DNA of 64,000 nucleotides. Origin: Polyporus tsugae. Its lineage: Eukaryota; Basidiomycota; Agaricomycetes; Polyporales; Polyporaceae. Under the pieces are notes generated by a model. It worked only from the letters and a program-made list of their open reading frames with translations. It was not told the DNA's origin and searched no databases. The translations under genes and the position numbers were made by a program. This document shows, in pieces, positions 1 to 10,402 of the stretch (the stretch's first letter is position 1; each line of letters begins with the position of its first letter). The stretch covers positions 875,501 to 939,500 of the forward strand of contig JAHRBS010000014.1 of NCBI GenBank assembly GCA_024305745.1. Reading direction: 5' to 3'.

Positions 1-533
1 CGGAACGCGGCGTATCGATGGCCCAACCTGGCGACCTCGGGCTCATGTTCGTGCCCGGACGATCTTCCATGGGATCTCAACCTTCAAGTTCATCCCGTCC
101 CAACTCCCCTCCCCCTTCCGCCGCTTACTACTATTCTCGCGCCACCACTCCTCCAGTGCCTGGATACACGTCCATGTCGCCGCCGAGCTCCGATGACAGC
201 AACTCGCGCGCGATATCTCCTTCGTCAAATCGCCCGGGCATTCGCGTGCCGATGCATGGCAAACGCGTCCTCAGCGCGGCTAGTGGTGATCCGGGTGACC
301 GCTGGAGCATAGCGTCCTCCGCAATGGTCGACGTACCTCCCAACATCTCGGTCAACCGGGTCGAGGAGATCCCGGAGGACGAGGAACTTCCCCCGGTGTA
401 CTCGCGTACGCCTCTCCCAGGAGAGAACTGTAGCACGGAGAACGTCTCGGGGGTCAATGACACTGTCGATCGGAGCATGACCGCCAGTCGCTGCGCTGAG
501 GGTAGTGGCCAGGCGACTTCGGAGAAGAGATGA
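1..533 (+). CDS. C-terminal tail of a protein truncated by the window edge
   Basis: The reading frame is open from base 3 to the TGA ending at 533, so the visible ATG at 18 need not be the start. About 177 residues can be read. They are low-complexity and rich in Ser and Pro, with no membrane segment or recognisable domain, followed by an acidic stretch and the motif ELPPVYSRTP about 50 residues before the end. This resembles the tail of the protein at 34058-35363, which carries NLPLYSRSP. By that analogy I infer the cytoplasmic tail of a single-pass membrane protein whose outer part lies upstream of the window. PPxY motifs are known ligands for WW domains of Rsp5/NEDD4-type ubiquitin ligases. 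The last 30 residues could be read-through if an intron was missed. Confidence 0.45.
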   Translation, partial: ERGVSMAQPGDLGLMFVPGRSSMGSQPSSSSRPNSPPPSAAYYYSRATTPPVPGYTSMSPPSSDDSNSRAISPSSNRPGIRVPMHGKRVLSAASGDPGDRWSIASSAMVDVPPNISVNRVEEIPEDEELPPVYSRTPLPGENCSTENVSGVNDTVDRSMTASRCAEGSGQATSEKR

Positions 534-1059
534 TTTTCCTGCTATTCATGAGGACTTGTTGAGTCCTCCCGGCGAACTAGCCTTGTATGGTATCTACATA
601 CGGTATCTACTGTTGACGACTCTGATGCTGCCTATGCTACAAGTTACGTCGGGCGACGTGACGGCCAAGTTGGCCGTCGTCTATTCTTCTGGTTCACTTA
701 TGTTTCTTCATAACTGTATCAATCAGTCCGCTTCGGACGTTACTATTCATGCTATGTCTCGGAGGTCTCCCCACCATGAGAATCTCAGCAAGCCTGCAAG
801 AGATGTCGAGAAGTCTATGATATGATGCCACCAGGTCGGAGCTCAAGGGCGCCTAATGCAACGTGGCATGATTCCGAGAATCCGAGAGACTCGGCGCAGC
901 AAGGGGCCTTGGCGGCTTGCACTGGTGGCCAAGCACAGGCTGAAGCTCGCACTCACACCACCACACGCCGTCATAGTCTGAGTATACCTTCAACTTCGCT
1001 GCCTAATCCGGAGGACTTGGTTAACTACCACTCCCGGTTCTCTCCACCACACCGATATA
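534..1059. other. Intergenic, no supported gene
   Basis: Short open frames here (for example 505-825) have no motif, no consistent splice pattern and no composition bias typical of the neighbours. I take this as the 3' region of the truncated gene and the promoter of the gene starting at 1060. No clear TATA box was seen. Confidence 0.5.
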
Positions 1060-1798
1060 ATGGCTGTCCTGAACGCCCGTGCTGGTGAGTAGGCATCCCC
1101 TTTGCCCGAACCGCGGGACACCCCCTCCCGATCCCAGCTTCGCTGCGGAAGGGCCTAGAACACTCCGTGCTCCATGTGTCCATGTAATGGAGCTGGATGG
1201 ATTCTTGTTTTGCGTTGCGTTCTTAGAGTGCCGTACGTGTCTGATATGCTCATCCAAGCCCAGACCCTCGCCCGGGCACGAAGGAGGAGCCTCTCGGCAA
1301 CTTTCCTTTGATCTTCCTGTTCACGACATGCACGCTGTGTGCACTTTTTCTTCTCTGGCGTCGCGCGACCGCGCTCAGGACAGTGGTTGCCCATCAGTGA
1401 GTAACTCTTGTCAACTTTCGAACGTGCGTGCGTGGTGAAAGGAGGTCTCCTGGGTTTCCTACAAGAACGCCTTGCGACGGAGGGGAGACTCTGTGAGCAT
1501 AGCTTACGGTGCATATACTTATCACTGCTTGCGTCGTGTCAGACTACAAACCTGGAATCATGGCGAAGGTCGCATACGCCTCTCCACAGACGACGGACCG
1601 TCGGCACGCGAGTTTCTAGATGACGACTACGATGATGACAACGAACGACTTGGGGATTCTGAGCCGCTAGCCGTCACCGCAGAACGTCTGCGGAAAGCCG
1701 CGTCTCCGCCAGCGCCAGGAACGGAACAAGTTGCTCAGCCCACGGTTCTCTTCGAAGCGGATACGGAGGGGCCTCCGCCACCACCGCCGAAGGATTGA
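1060..1798 (+). CDS. Small single-pass membrane protein, unknown function
   Basis: Three exons fit exactly in phase: 1060-1084, 1264-1396 and 1543-1798, giving 137 residues. Introns start GTGAGT and end CAG. A short N-terminus is followed by one hydrophobic segment at about residues 19-40 and then a basic WRR stop-transfer. The predicted cytoplasmic part contains GRIRLSTDDGPSAREFL, a run of Asp residues, and a tail ending in proline (PPPPPPKD). I do not recognise a named family; the layout resembles small membrane proteins common in Agaricomycetes. The last exon marks the left edge of the duplicated unit that carries the GH115 gene: the bases from about 1731 onward recur at about 7197. Exon 1 is only 25 nt, so the start is the weakest part. 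Confidence 0.6.
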
Positions 1799-2696
1799 TG
1801 GACCTCTTTGAATGATGACCCGGGTGAGTGCAAGGCTTCTGTACGGCATGTATTGTCTGCTGACTTCGGCGACAATATGTCAGAGTAGTACAGTACCTAT
1901 CATGTCGTTCGCGACGGCACGTTTGCCGATGATAATAACAATAGCTAATGCAGTCGATGCCCGTTCTTGAGCTTCTCCTCCCGCTTCTCGATACTACGAC
2001 GGAACCTACTGATCTGCAGTCAAGTCGTGCTGCTTCGTGGGCTTTCAAGCGGAGGACGCCCGAAAATTCCGAAGTTTGAATGTCGAAATGAAAGTAAGTA
2101 GTAGTTGGCTGATTTGACGTCGGTCTTGGGCAGGCTGACCTGAGGTTCTGGTCGTTAGGCTCGAATTACCCGTTTTAGCCCGCCCCGCCGAAGCTTCTCA
2201 AGCTCCACTTTCAAACGACTTCAAGCAGGGTCGAAGGCGAGGTTGAGTGGGGCGCGCTAAAAAGCTTGTGGTCGAGTGGTCGCGTGTTGCGGCACTCGGG
2301 CCTTTTTGATGGTCAAAAATAATATCGGTCCTCTTCCCCATGCTCTTCCTGTTCCGTTGCGCTCATCTACGGACGTTAAGGGCCCATGACACAGCGGCGA
2401 CGCCCATGCCACAGCATCCATCAACTCACGCCTTCGCCACGGACCGTCTGCAAACGCAACTGCTAGCGGTGATCTACTCTCTTCTCATACGCTGTGAGGC
2501 TTCACGTAACATGTCCTCGTGCGCCGAACAACGTATTCCCGAAGAACCTCCGCATGGGCTTTCTATCATCCCCAGATCATGGGGGCCTGAAGGTCTTGGG
2601 TGACGTGTATCCTGTGCTCACAAACCGTTTTCCTATAAGGACTAGGTTGTGCGAGGGGAAGGTCACCTCCGACCGCATCTGTTGGTTGATTCCACA
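1799..2696. other. Intergenic region upstream of GH115
   Basis: The first ~90 bases recur in unit 2 at about 7260-7350; the rest has no clear match there. A TATA-like TATAAGGA lies at about 2634-2641, some 56 bases before the GH115 ATG. Open frames such as 2340-2603 show no coding signature. Confidence 0.5.
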
Positions 2697-5600
2697 ATGG
2701 CTCCTCGTCATCGGACTACCTTGGCGGCCCTCGGCCTTCTCTCGCTTGCAGGCAGCGTTCTTGCCATTGGTCAAGACACATGCGTCACATTCAGGTCCTC
2801 ACCTTCGACATTCGCCATCGTGAACAGCGGCAAGGCTGCATCCATTCTCCTCTCTCCTGACGAATGGCCGGGCGTCCAGCGGGCTGCATCGGACTTCGCC
2901 TCCGACATCGAGTCCGTCACGGGGGTCAAGCCCACGCTCGCGAACATCACCTTGTCCCTGACGGCGTCCAGCTCGGTTACCAACTCAACTTCCTTCGGGT
3001 CTCGTACTCCGATCATCGTGGGCACCTTGGGCAAGTCGTCCCTCATCGACGAGATCGTAAACCGGACCAAGCTCGACGTGTCCTCTATCCAGGGCAAATG
3101 GGAGGCGTTCATGGCGAAGGAGGTCAAGAACCCGCTTCCGGGGGTTAGCAGTGCGTATGTCGTCATCGGTGCAGACAAGCGTGGGTCGATCTTCGCGCTA
3201 TACGACCACTCTGAGCAATTCGGTGCGTTTGTACGACGTATGCTCTGTGTGGGAGAGTGCCTTATCGTTCGTTCGTCGTGGCGCGTCAGGTGTCTCGCCT
3301 TGGTACTGGTGCGTCCTATACCATTATCTTGAGACCCAATGAGACGGATTGTCTGACCTGGATGATAGGTGGGCGGACGTGCCGCCGACAAAACACAATT
3401 CGTTGTTCGTTGATTCGTCCGGGTGTTCACACGGGACTCCGACCGTGAAGTATCGCGGCATCTTCTTGAACGACGAACAGCCAGCGCTGCAAAACTGGGC
3501 AATGGAAAAATTCACCAATGGCACGGGAGCTGCTCTCACCGGCTCGCCGTTCAACCGTTTCTTCTACACAAAGCTGTGCGTATCATCCCTTGTGTATCCT
3601 CGGGTGATCTTTGTTGATAGCGACCAGGTTCGAGTTGATCTTGCGGTTGCGGGGAAACTACCTCTGGCCGGGTAAGTATGCTCAGCGCAGATTTCGATAC
3701 AGCGCTTCCTAACGTCCACCTCGTCTCGGAACCTGTTGTGCGATTGTCGCGTTGGACGCACAGCGCAGTGGAGCAGGTACGCGTTCTCACCCCACGTGAC
3801 CGCGTTTCTGAATGACGCTTATCGTGACATGCACGGACAGCGCGTTCTGCATCGACGACGCTCAAAATCAGCCCCTCGCAGATTGGTACGGGATCGCGAT
3901 GGGTACGAGCCACGAAGAGCCGATGATGCGCTCGGTGCCAGTAGAGTGGAACATTTTCGGGCAGGGAGCATGGGACTATGCCACGAACCAGCAGAACGTG
4001 TACAACTTCTGGAAGGTCGGCGCGGAACGGGCGGCGCCGTACGAAGGGGTGTTCACGATAGGCATGCGGGGCAATGGTGCGTGCTTCCTTGTCGGATTCT
4101 CAGCGAGAAGCGTTTTTGCTGAGTTAATCCACCTGGTGGAATGTAGGTGACTGTGGGTGGCTTTCTTGCTGTTGAACGTCTGTGAATGGTTTAAGTGACC
4201 TAGATCCTGGATGCGTGCAGTGCCTCTCGCGGGCGGAACGCAGAACATTCAGCTTTTGGAGCAGATAGTGTCGGACCAGCGTGGCCTCCTGATGGATGTG
4301 TTCAACACGACGGACGTCACGACCATTCCTCAGGTGTGGACCCTATGTGAGTTGCGTCCCATTTATGCTCCCCATTATACCCTTACTCAGGTTGTGCTGG
4401 ACGATAGACAAGGAGGTCGAGGGGTACTACGATGATGGCATGCAAGTACCGGACGATGCTATCCTCCTATGGTCTGACGACAAGTCAGTTTCACGTCCTA
4501 AAATTTATGTACCACTTACGGTTACTGACTTGTGGTGACAGCTGGGGCAATGTGCGTCGTAACCCACTGGTCAGCGAACGCAACAGGACAGGAGGTTCTG
4601 GGGTATACTATCACGTACGTGGGCTGAGTAGGGATCGCAATCCTACATTTTCCCTAACATCCGTCGTATGTATAGGTCGACTATGTCGGCGATCCAAGAG
4701 ACTACAAGTGGATCACGGTGAGACGAACGTTCATAATGAGGACCAGGACAATAAGTGACAGTCCTACAGAGCAGTCAGATTGAGAGGGTACGCCGAGGCC
4801 TGGGATCGCCCAAACCACCCGCTAATATGCGTGGATAGACATTTGAGCAAATGTCCACCGCCGTCAACCGCGACGCGATCGACCTCTGGATCGTCAACGT
4901 CGGTGACTTGAAGCCATACGAAATGCACACCGAGTTCTTCCTCACGTATGGCTACGATGCATCCAAGTGGAGCCCAGCGAACCTCAACACGTACGTCACA
5001 AGCTGGGCACAGCGCGAGTTCGGCTTGTCGGCCGCTAACGCCGCGGAGGTGGCGAGCATTGTCCGCAACGTCACGCGGCACAACACGAGACGCAAGCCCG
5101 AGCTCGTGAACTCGACAACGTACAGCTTGGTCAACTACAGAGAGTGCGTAAAAGAATTCCGTGTATCCAGGGTTGGACCTGACATTTGTGGACGCGTGTG
5201 CCAGGGCGGAAAACGTACTTGCTATGCTTCAGGCCACAAGTGATTCCTCGACGCGGCTGTACAACGCCTTGCCATCCGAGACGAAGCCAGCATTCTTCCA
5301 GCTCGTGCATCATCCAATCCAGGCGACGCTTACTCTCCAAAACATGTACTACGCAGCTGGCCTTAACAACCTGCGTGCATCTCAAGCCTGTGTCATCGCG
5401 AACAACTACAAGACTCAGGTCGAAAGCTTATTCGATCAGGATTACGCCCTTGAGGTCGATTACCACAATATTCTGAACGGTGCGGCTTCGTCCTGTGTAA
5501 TATGACTTTGACTGGAATGCTGAAGTTCTGGTTTAGGAAAATGGTTCGTTTACGGATGTCGAGAAGGAGGATAGCTTCTGACTTCAGTGCAGGGATCATA

Positions 5601-7112
5601 TGATGGACCAAACCCACTTACTGTATGCATACTGGCAACAGCCCATGGCCAACAGGTGTGCATGTTTCGGTGACGAGCGAGCGGTTTCGGTCTAATCTCT
5701 TGCCCAGTATGCCCTATGTGACAGCAGTGCAAGCGAAGAAACAAGCCCTTGCAGGTGCGATGAGGCTCATGGTCGAAGGAAGCATGGGAGCTTGGTGCGT
5801 TCTTCCAATCGCTCAGTCTAGCTCCATAATTACACGACATTCAGGCCAGGAGACAATCAGTTTAACTGCGCCGCAGAGTACGGCTGCCCCGACGCGACGC
5901 TGTCCCTCGACCCCTTCAACCCTGCTGGGGACCGCTATGTCGACATTTCCGCGGGCGGTCCCACACCATTCACCTTCGTTGCGACGAGCAATGCGTCCTG
6001 GGTCAAGATTTCTCCTTCTCAAGGCTCAATTTCCCCCAGCTCTCCCGAGCAGCGTGTCTTTTTGAGCGTCGACTGGAGTCAGGTCACGGGGGAGCAGTCG
6101 GCGCTCATCACCTTTAAGGCCACTGTCCAGGACCAGCCATCTATGTCGAGCACGGTGACATTGCAAGCGAACCACACGACCGTTCCGAGCGGATTCCATG
6201 GTACCCTTTTCCTCCCATCCAGCATTCGACCAGAGCCTGGCTGATATTGAACGTTTATCTGGCTGCGCCATGTAGGGTTCGTCGAGGGCGACGGGACGGT
6301 GTCTATTGAAGCAGCGCACGCGACTCGGAACACGTCCGTCGAGGGTTTGACATGGATTGAGATGCCTGGATTGGGGAAGACGGAGTCTGGAGTGACACCC
6401 TGGCCTCGCGGTGGCGAAGAACTCAACTTCACTGCCGGGACTGGTCCTAGCGTGTGAGTGCCTCATCTACATCTTCTGAAGGCATCAGCTACGGGACAAG
6501 CGTGGCGCAGTCTTTCTTCCCAACACGAGTCATTCCCCGATTTCTCCCTGTTGAAGTTTGTCCATATGATGATCCGTAGCTGACCGTCAGGCATTGTCTA
6601 TAGCGAGTACGACTTCTTCCTCTTCAACACCGTGGGGCAGAACGGGACCGTAACGATCACGACGAAGGTGTCCCCATCCCTCAATTCCTTGGGGGATGGG
6701 CGGCCTCTGGGTATCGCGCTTCAGATCGACAACGGCACGCCGCAGACGAACTACTTCGTACCTCCTGCCACGCCCGGCGACTTGCCCGATGCTTGGGATG
6801 GGAATGATGGGTGGGTCGCTAACAGCATCATCGAAGTGCCGTTCGTATTCCCGGTGCAACCTGGGGCGCACACGCTCAAGGTGCGGGTTCACAAGGGGTT
6901 TCAACGTGAAAGGAATATCTACTCACACGAGACGTCGATCGATATTATTCCCAGGTCTGGATGATCGAACCGACGGTCGTCGTGCAGAAGATTGTGATCG
7001 GTGAGCGCGGCACCATCTTCCCCGTCGTGTACCTTGCTGAACGACGGATTTGACAGACACCGGAGGAGTGAAGCCGAGCTACTTGGGTCCCCCAGAAAGC
7101 GTCCGCATGTAG
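2697..7112 (+). CDS. Secreted xylan alpha-1,2-glucuronidase, GH115 family
   Basis: GH115 enzymes remove (4-O-methyl)glucuronic acid side chains from glucuronoxylan outside the cell. Twenty-one exons join without frame loss to 1009 residues: 2697-3222, 3290-3308, 3369-3575, 3628-3671, 3764-3776, 3841-4076, 4221-4346, 4408-4483, 4542-4614, 4676-4717, 4770-4787, 4839-5143, 5205-5479, 5537-5543, 5593-5655, 5708-5794, 5845-6200, 6276-6453, 6604-6880, 6955-7000, 7057-7112. A signal peptide ends near Ala23. Family hallmarks are visible: YDHSEQFGVSPWYWWADVPP, KYRGIFLNDEQPAL, NYLWPAQW, GTSHEEPMMRS, DNWGNVRRNP, WIVNVGDLKPYEM and NGKWDHMMDQTH. The last third matches the family's C-terminal domain. Length is normal for fungal members. 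Two micro-exons (13 and 7 nt) are needed to keep conserved motifs. It is the source copy of the pseudogene next to it. Confidence 0.95.
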
Positions 7113-7196
7113 GGTTCTCTTGGTGGTGTCTTCGATTTCAACTACTGTACTACGAAGCATGGTGTTGTGATCGTATTCCTCTATGGATTGCTTCTC

Positions 7197-10032
7197 CTTC
7201 AGCCAGTTCCGTTCGAAGCGGGCAAGGAGGGGCCTCCGCCCTCCCGTTTGAGCATTCACGAATGTCTTCAATTGACTAATAACCGGGGTGAGTGCAAGGC
7301 TTCCGTGAGTACGGCATTCGTTGTCTGCTGACTCCGGTTCCCGCATCCCATCAGAGCACTATATCTTACGCGGCGGCGCACATGCGGACGGAAAGAAGAC
7401 TCCATGCAGAGATCATCAGTAAGCAGTTGTTGGTTACGCAACTGTGGTTTGATTCCCGTTTTGCGTAGGTCGAACGGGAGGGTCTTAACGATTGAAGTGG
7501 CCCGACCGTATTTAGCGTTGTGCGCGAGACCCCCGGCTGGTCGTCATTAGGGATCCTCCGCTGCCACAGACCCTTCAATGGATGTTGGCGGTACCCAATG
7601 TACTTCAGGCGATCGTAGATATTCCTGCCGCCGCTGTACCCAACCTCAGACTTTTCCAGCCTCTTCCACACTGTCGAGCAGCGGTCTCCGCTATCGGTCA
7701 AGACAGATGCGTCGCGTTCAAGTCCTCGTCTACGACGTTTACAGTGGTGTGCTCTCTCCTGACAAATGACCGGGGGTCCAACGCGCGGCGTTGGTTTTGC
7801 ATCCGACATCCAGTCCGTCACCGGGGTCGAACCGACGCTCACGAACATCACCGGGTCCCAGGGTGGATCGAACTCCATGGCTAACTCTACTTCCTTCGGG
7901 TCTGGCACTCCTATCATCGTGGACACGTTGGGCAAGTCGTCCCTGATCGACGAGATCGTAAACCGGAAAAAGCTCGATGTGTCCTCCATCCAGGGCGAGT
8001 GGGAGGCTTCCCTGGCGAAGGAGTTCAAGGACCCCCTTCCAGGGGTTAGCGCTCAGCAGTGCGTACGTCGTCGTCGGCGCAGACAAGCGCGGGTCGATCT
8101 ATACACTGTACGACCACTCTGAGCAATTTGGTGCGTCTTTACACTATGTGGTATATGCGAGAAGGCCGCCTCATCGTTCGTCATGGCTGGTCAGGTGTCT
8201 CGCCTTGGTATTGTTGCCTCTCATTCCCCGTGGGGCATCCATTGGGTGTGTTGGATCTAACCTCGGGGATAGGTGGGCGGACGTGCCGCCGAAGAAGCAT
8301 AATGGGTTTTTTTATCAACTCATCGGGATGCTCGCACGGCTCCCCGACGGTGAAGTACTGTGGCATCTTCTTAAATGACGAACAGCCAGCCTTGCACAAC
8401 TGGGCGATGGAAAAGTTCACAAACGGCACTGGTTCTCATATGATGGACCAGACGCATATAATGTACGCCGCGGCGTACTGGCAACAGCCCATAACCAATA
8501 GGTATGTATCCTTTCAGTGACCAGCGAGCGACATCATAGTAACATCCCGCGCAGCATGCCGTACGTGTCGGCAGTCCAGTCGAAGAAGTAAGCCCTTACA
8601 GGCACTCTGAGGCTCACGGTTGAAGGGAGCCAGGGCGCTTGGTGTGTTCGCCCTCTCGGTCCGTTTGGCCTATATCTTCATAGCAACGTATCTTTCAGGC
8701 CTGGAGACAATATCAAGAGCTGCTCCTCAGGCAACTTCTGCCCCGACCCGACGCTGACCATCGACCGCTTTCAGCCCCTATGGGAACCGCTATGTGGACA
8801 TTGGCGTAGGCGGCCCGTCGCCTTTCACTTGGGCCGCGACGAGCGACCAATCCTAGGTCAAGATCTCGCCCTCCCAGGGCTCCATTTCCCCTAGCTCTCC
8901 GGAGCAGCGTGTCTTGCTCACCGTCCACTGCAGCAAGGTCTCGGGCGTACAGTCCGCGAAGATCACCTTCAAGGCCACCGTTCCCGGCCAGAAGTCGATG
9001 CACAGCACTGTGACGTTGCGAGCGAACCCCACGGTCGTACCGGGCGGGTTCCACGGTGCGCTTTCCATTCCCTCCGTCTAGTCGACGCTGATAAGTATTC
9101 GGCGTTCCGCCTAGGGTTCGTCGAGGGCGACTGAACAGTGTCCATCGAAGCCGCGCACGCGTCCCGAACACGTCAGTCAAGGGGCTGGCGTGGATTGAGC
9201 TGCCTAGATTGGGGAAGACTGAATCCAGCGTGACGCCCTGGCCGCGCGGCGGCGACGATCTCAACTCAACTTTACTGCCGGCACCGGTCCCAGCATGTGA
9301 GTGATTCTTCTGCATATTCATATTTGCGGATCTGCCGCGCGACAAGCGCGGTTGGGCCACTTCTCGAAATTTCTAGAGCGAAATTTGCGCATGTGTACCG
9401 CTGAGTGACTGACTGTCGGGCGTTTGCTGTAGCGAGTACGACTTCTTCCTCTTCAATACCCAGGGGCAGAACGGGACCGTGACGATCATGACGAAGGTTT
9501 CGCCGTCCCTCAACACTCTGGGAGACAGCCGGCCTATGGGTTTGGCGCTTCAGGTTGAGGCGGCGCCGCAGACGCACTACTTCGTGCCGCACGTCAACGC
9601 GTCAATCCGGGCACCTTACCTGCCGCTTGGTGGGGGAATGATGGGTGGGTGGCGAAGAGCATCATCGAAGTGCCCTTCGCATTCCCGGTGCGACCCGGCA
9701 CGCACACGCTCAAGGTGCGATCACGGAACTTTCGACGTCAAAGGGACATCCATCCACTCACCCGACTTCTGTGTTCGCAGGTTTGGATGATCGAACCGAC
9801 GGTCGTTGTGCAGAAGATTGTGATCGATGAGCATGGAAGCATCTTTGCTGTCGTGTGCGTTGCTCAACGATGGGTCTGGCAGACACCGAAGGAGTGAAGC
9901 CGAGCCACTTGGGTCCCCCAGAAAGGGTCCGCGTGTAGGGTGCTCTTGGATGTGTCTTCACTGTGAACAATCATGTAATGCAAAGTTCAAGTGTGGTGAT
10001 GCGATTGTCCCTTTTGTATGGATTGCTTCTCG
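7197..10032 (+). repeat. Tandem segmental duplication, unit 2 (decayed)
   Basis: This is the second copy of the 1731-7196 unit, about 2.8 kb against 5.5 kb. It starts with a copy of the 3' exon end of the gene at 1060-1798 (7205-7245) and ends with the same 3' flank as unit 1. The size difference is explained mainly by a deletion of about 2.07 kb inside the GH115 copy (bases ~3526 to ~5594 of unit 1) and loss of about 0.5 kb of the upstream spacer. Confidence 0.8.
7668..9938 (+). pseudogene. Decayed GH115 alpha-glucuronidase copy
   Basis: Nearly all of the terminal parts of the GH115 gene can be recognised here, but the gene cannot make the enzyme. The start codon region is unrecognisable. 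A short deletion and a Trp-to-TGA change occur at about 7760-7770. Six extra bases sit near 8052. The donor of intron 2 is altered near 8207. At about 8430 the sequence jumps from the block matching exon 3 (KFTNGTG) straight to the block matching exon 15 (HMMDQTH), which removes residues ~235-656, the central catalytic region. Further on, a Trp codon has become TAG at 8854-8856, a Gly codon has become TGA at 9132-9134, and small indels break the frame near 9265 and 9600. The terminal codon corresponds to TAG at 9936-9938. Confidence 0.9.
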
Positions 10033-10402
10033 CATATGACCTGCTGTCAGTCACGAGTCTGATGTCGCGGCTTGCAAAACGTGGTGCACTCGGAAGAGGA
10101 CAATGGAGAAGCTGCGGAGAGAGAACCGATTCTTGCGCTGACACGACGGGCAATGGCGAATGCCTTGCAACGAATACCACACCCCGGAATAAGTACCCTT
10201 GTAGTAATATTGGCCATTGCCTGTCGTGCGGCGATGACGGAAGGCGAGCGCCTCGTGAGCGCCTCTTCAAGCGCCAAGATCCGTCCCCCGGCTCCGCCCC
10301 CCATTTAAGGCAACGTGTGGCGGATCAGGTTCTCGCAACGGAGAACCCGCTCTTGACCACCAACCATCACCACCACCTTGCGCACTCCCAGGTACCAGCA
10401 TC
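10033..10402. other. Promoter region of ornithine aminotransferase
   Basis: This holds the end of the duplicated unit and the presumed promoter of the next gene. A GC-rich block with a run of C at about 10290-10300 is followed by an ATTTAAGG sequence, which might serve as a weak TATA element. Nothing else is evident. Confidence 0.4.

Larger units (their letters stand above)
1731..7196 (+). repeat. Tandem segmental duplication, unit 1 (intact GH115)
   Basis: This unit begins inside the last exon of the gene at 1060-1798 and ends about 80 bases past the GH115 stop codon. Matching blocks with unit 2 include 1750-1785 with 7211-7245, 1821-1880 with 7287-7345, the GH115 coding exons, and the 3' flank ending in a shared 14-base stretch at 7182-7195 and 10018-10031. 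Direct orientation and immediate adjacency show a tandem duplication. Confidence 0.8.

Noticed and set aside
505..825. 106-codon frame after the first partial gene
   Set aside because: It overlaps the end of the preceding frame, has no convincing membrane topology or motif, and no splice support.
2771..3502. 243-codon minus-strand frame opposite GH115
   Set aside because: It is the antisense shadow of GH115 exons 1-3; the plus strand has family motifs and a signal peptide.
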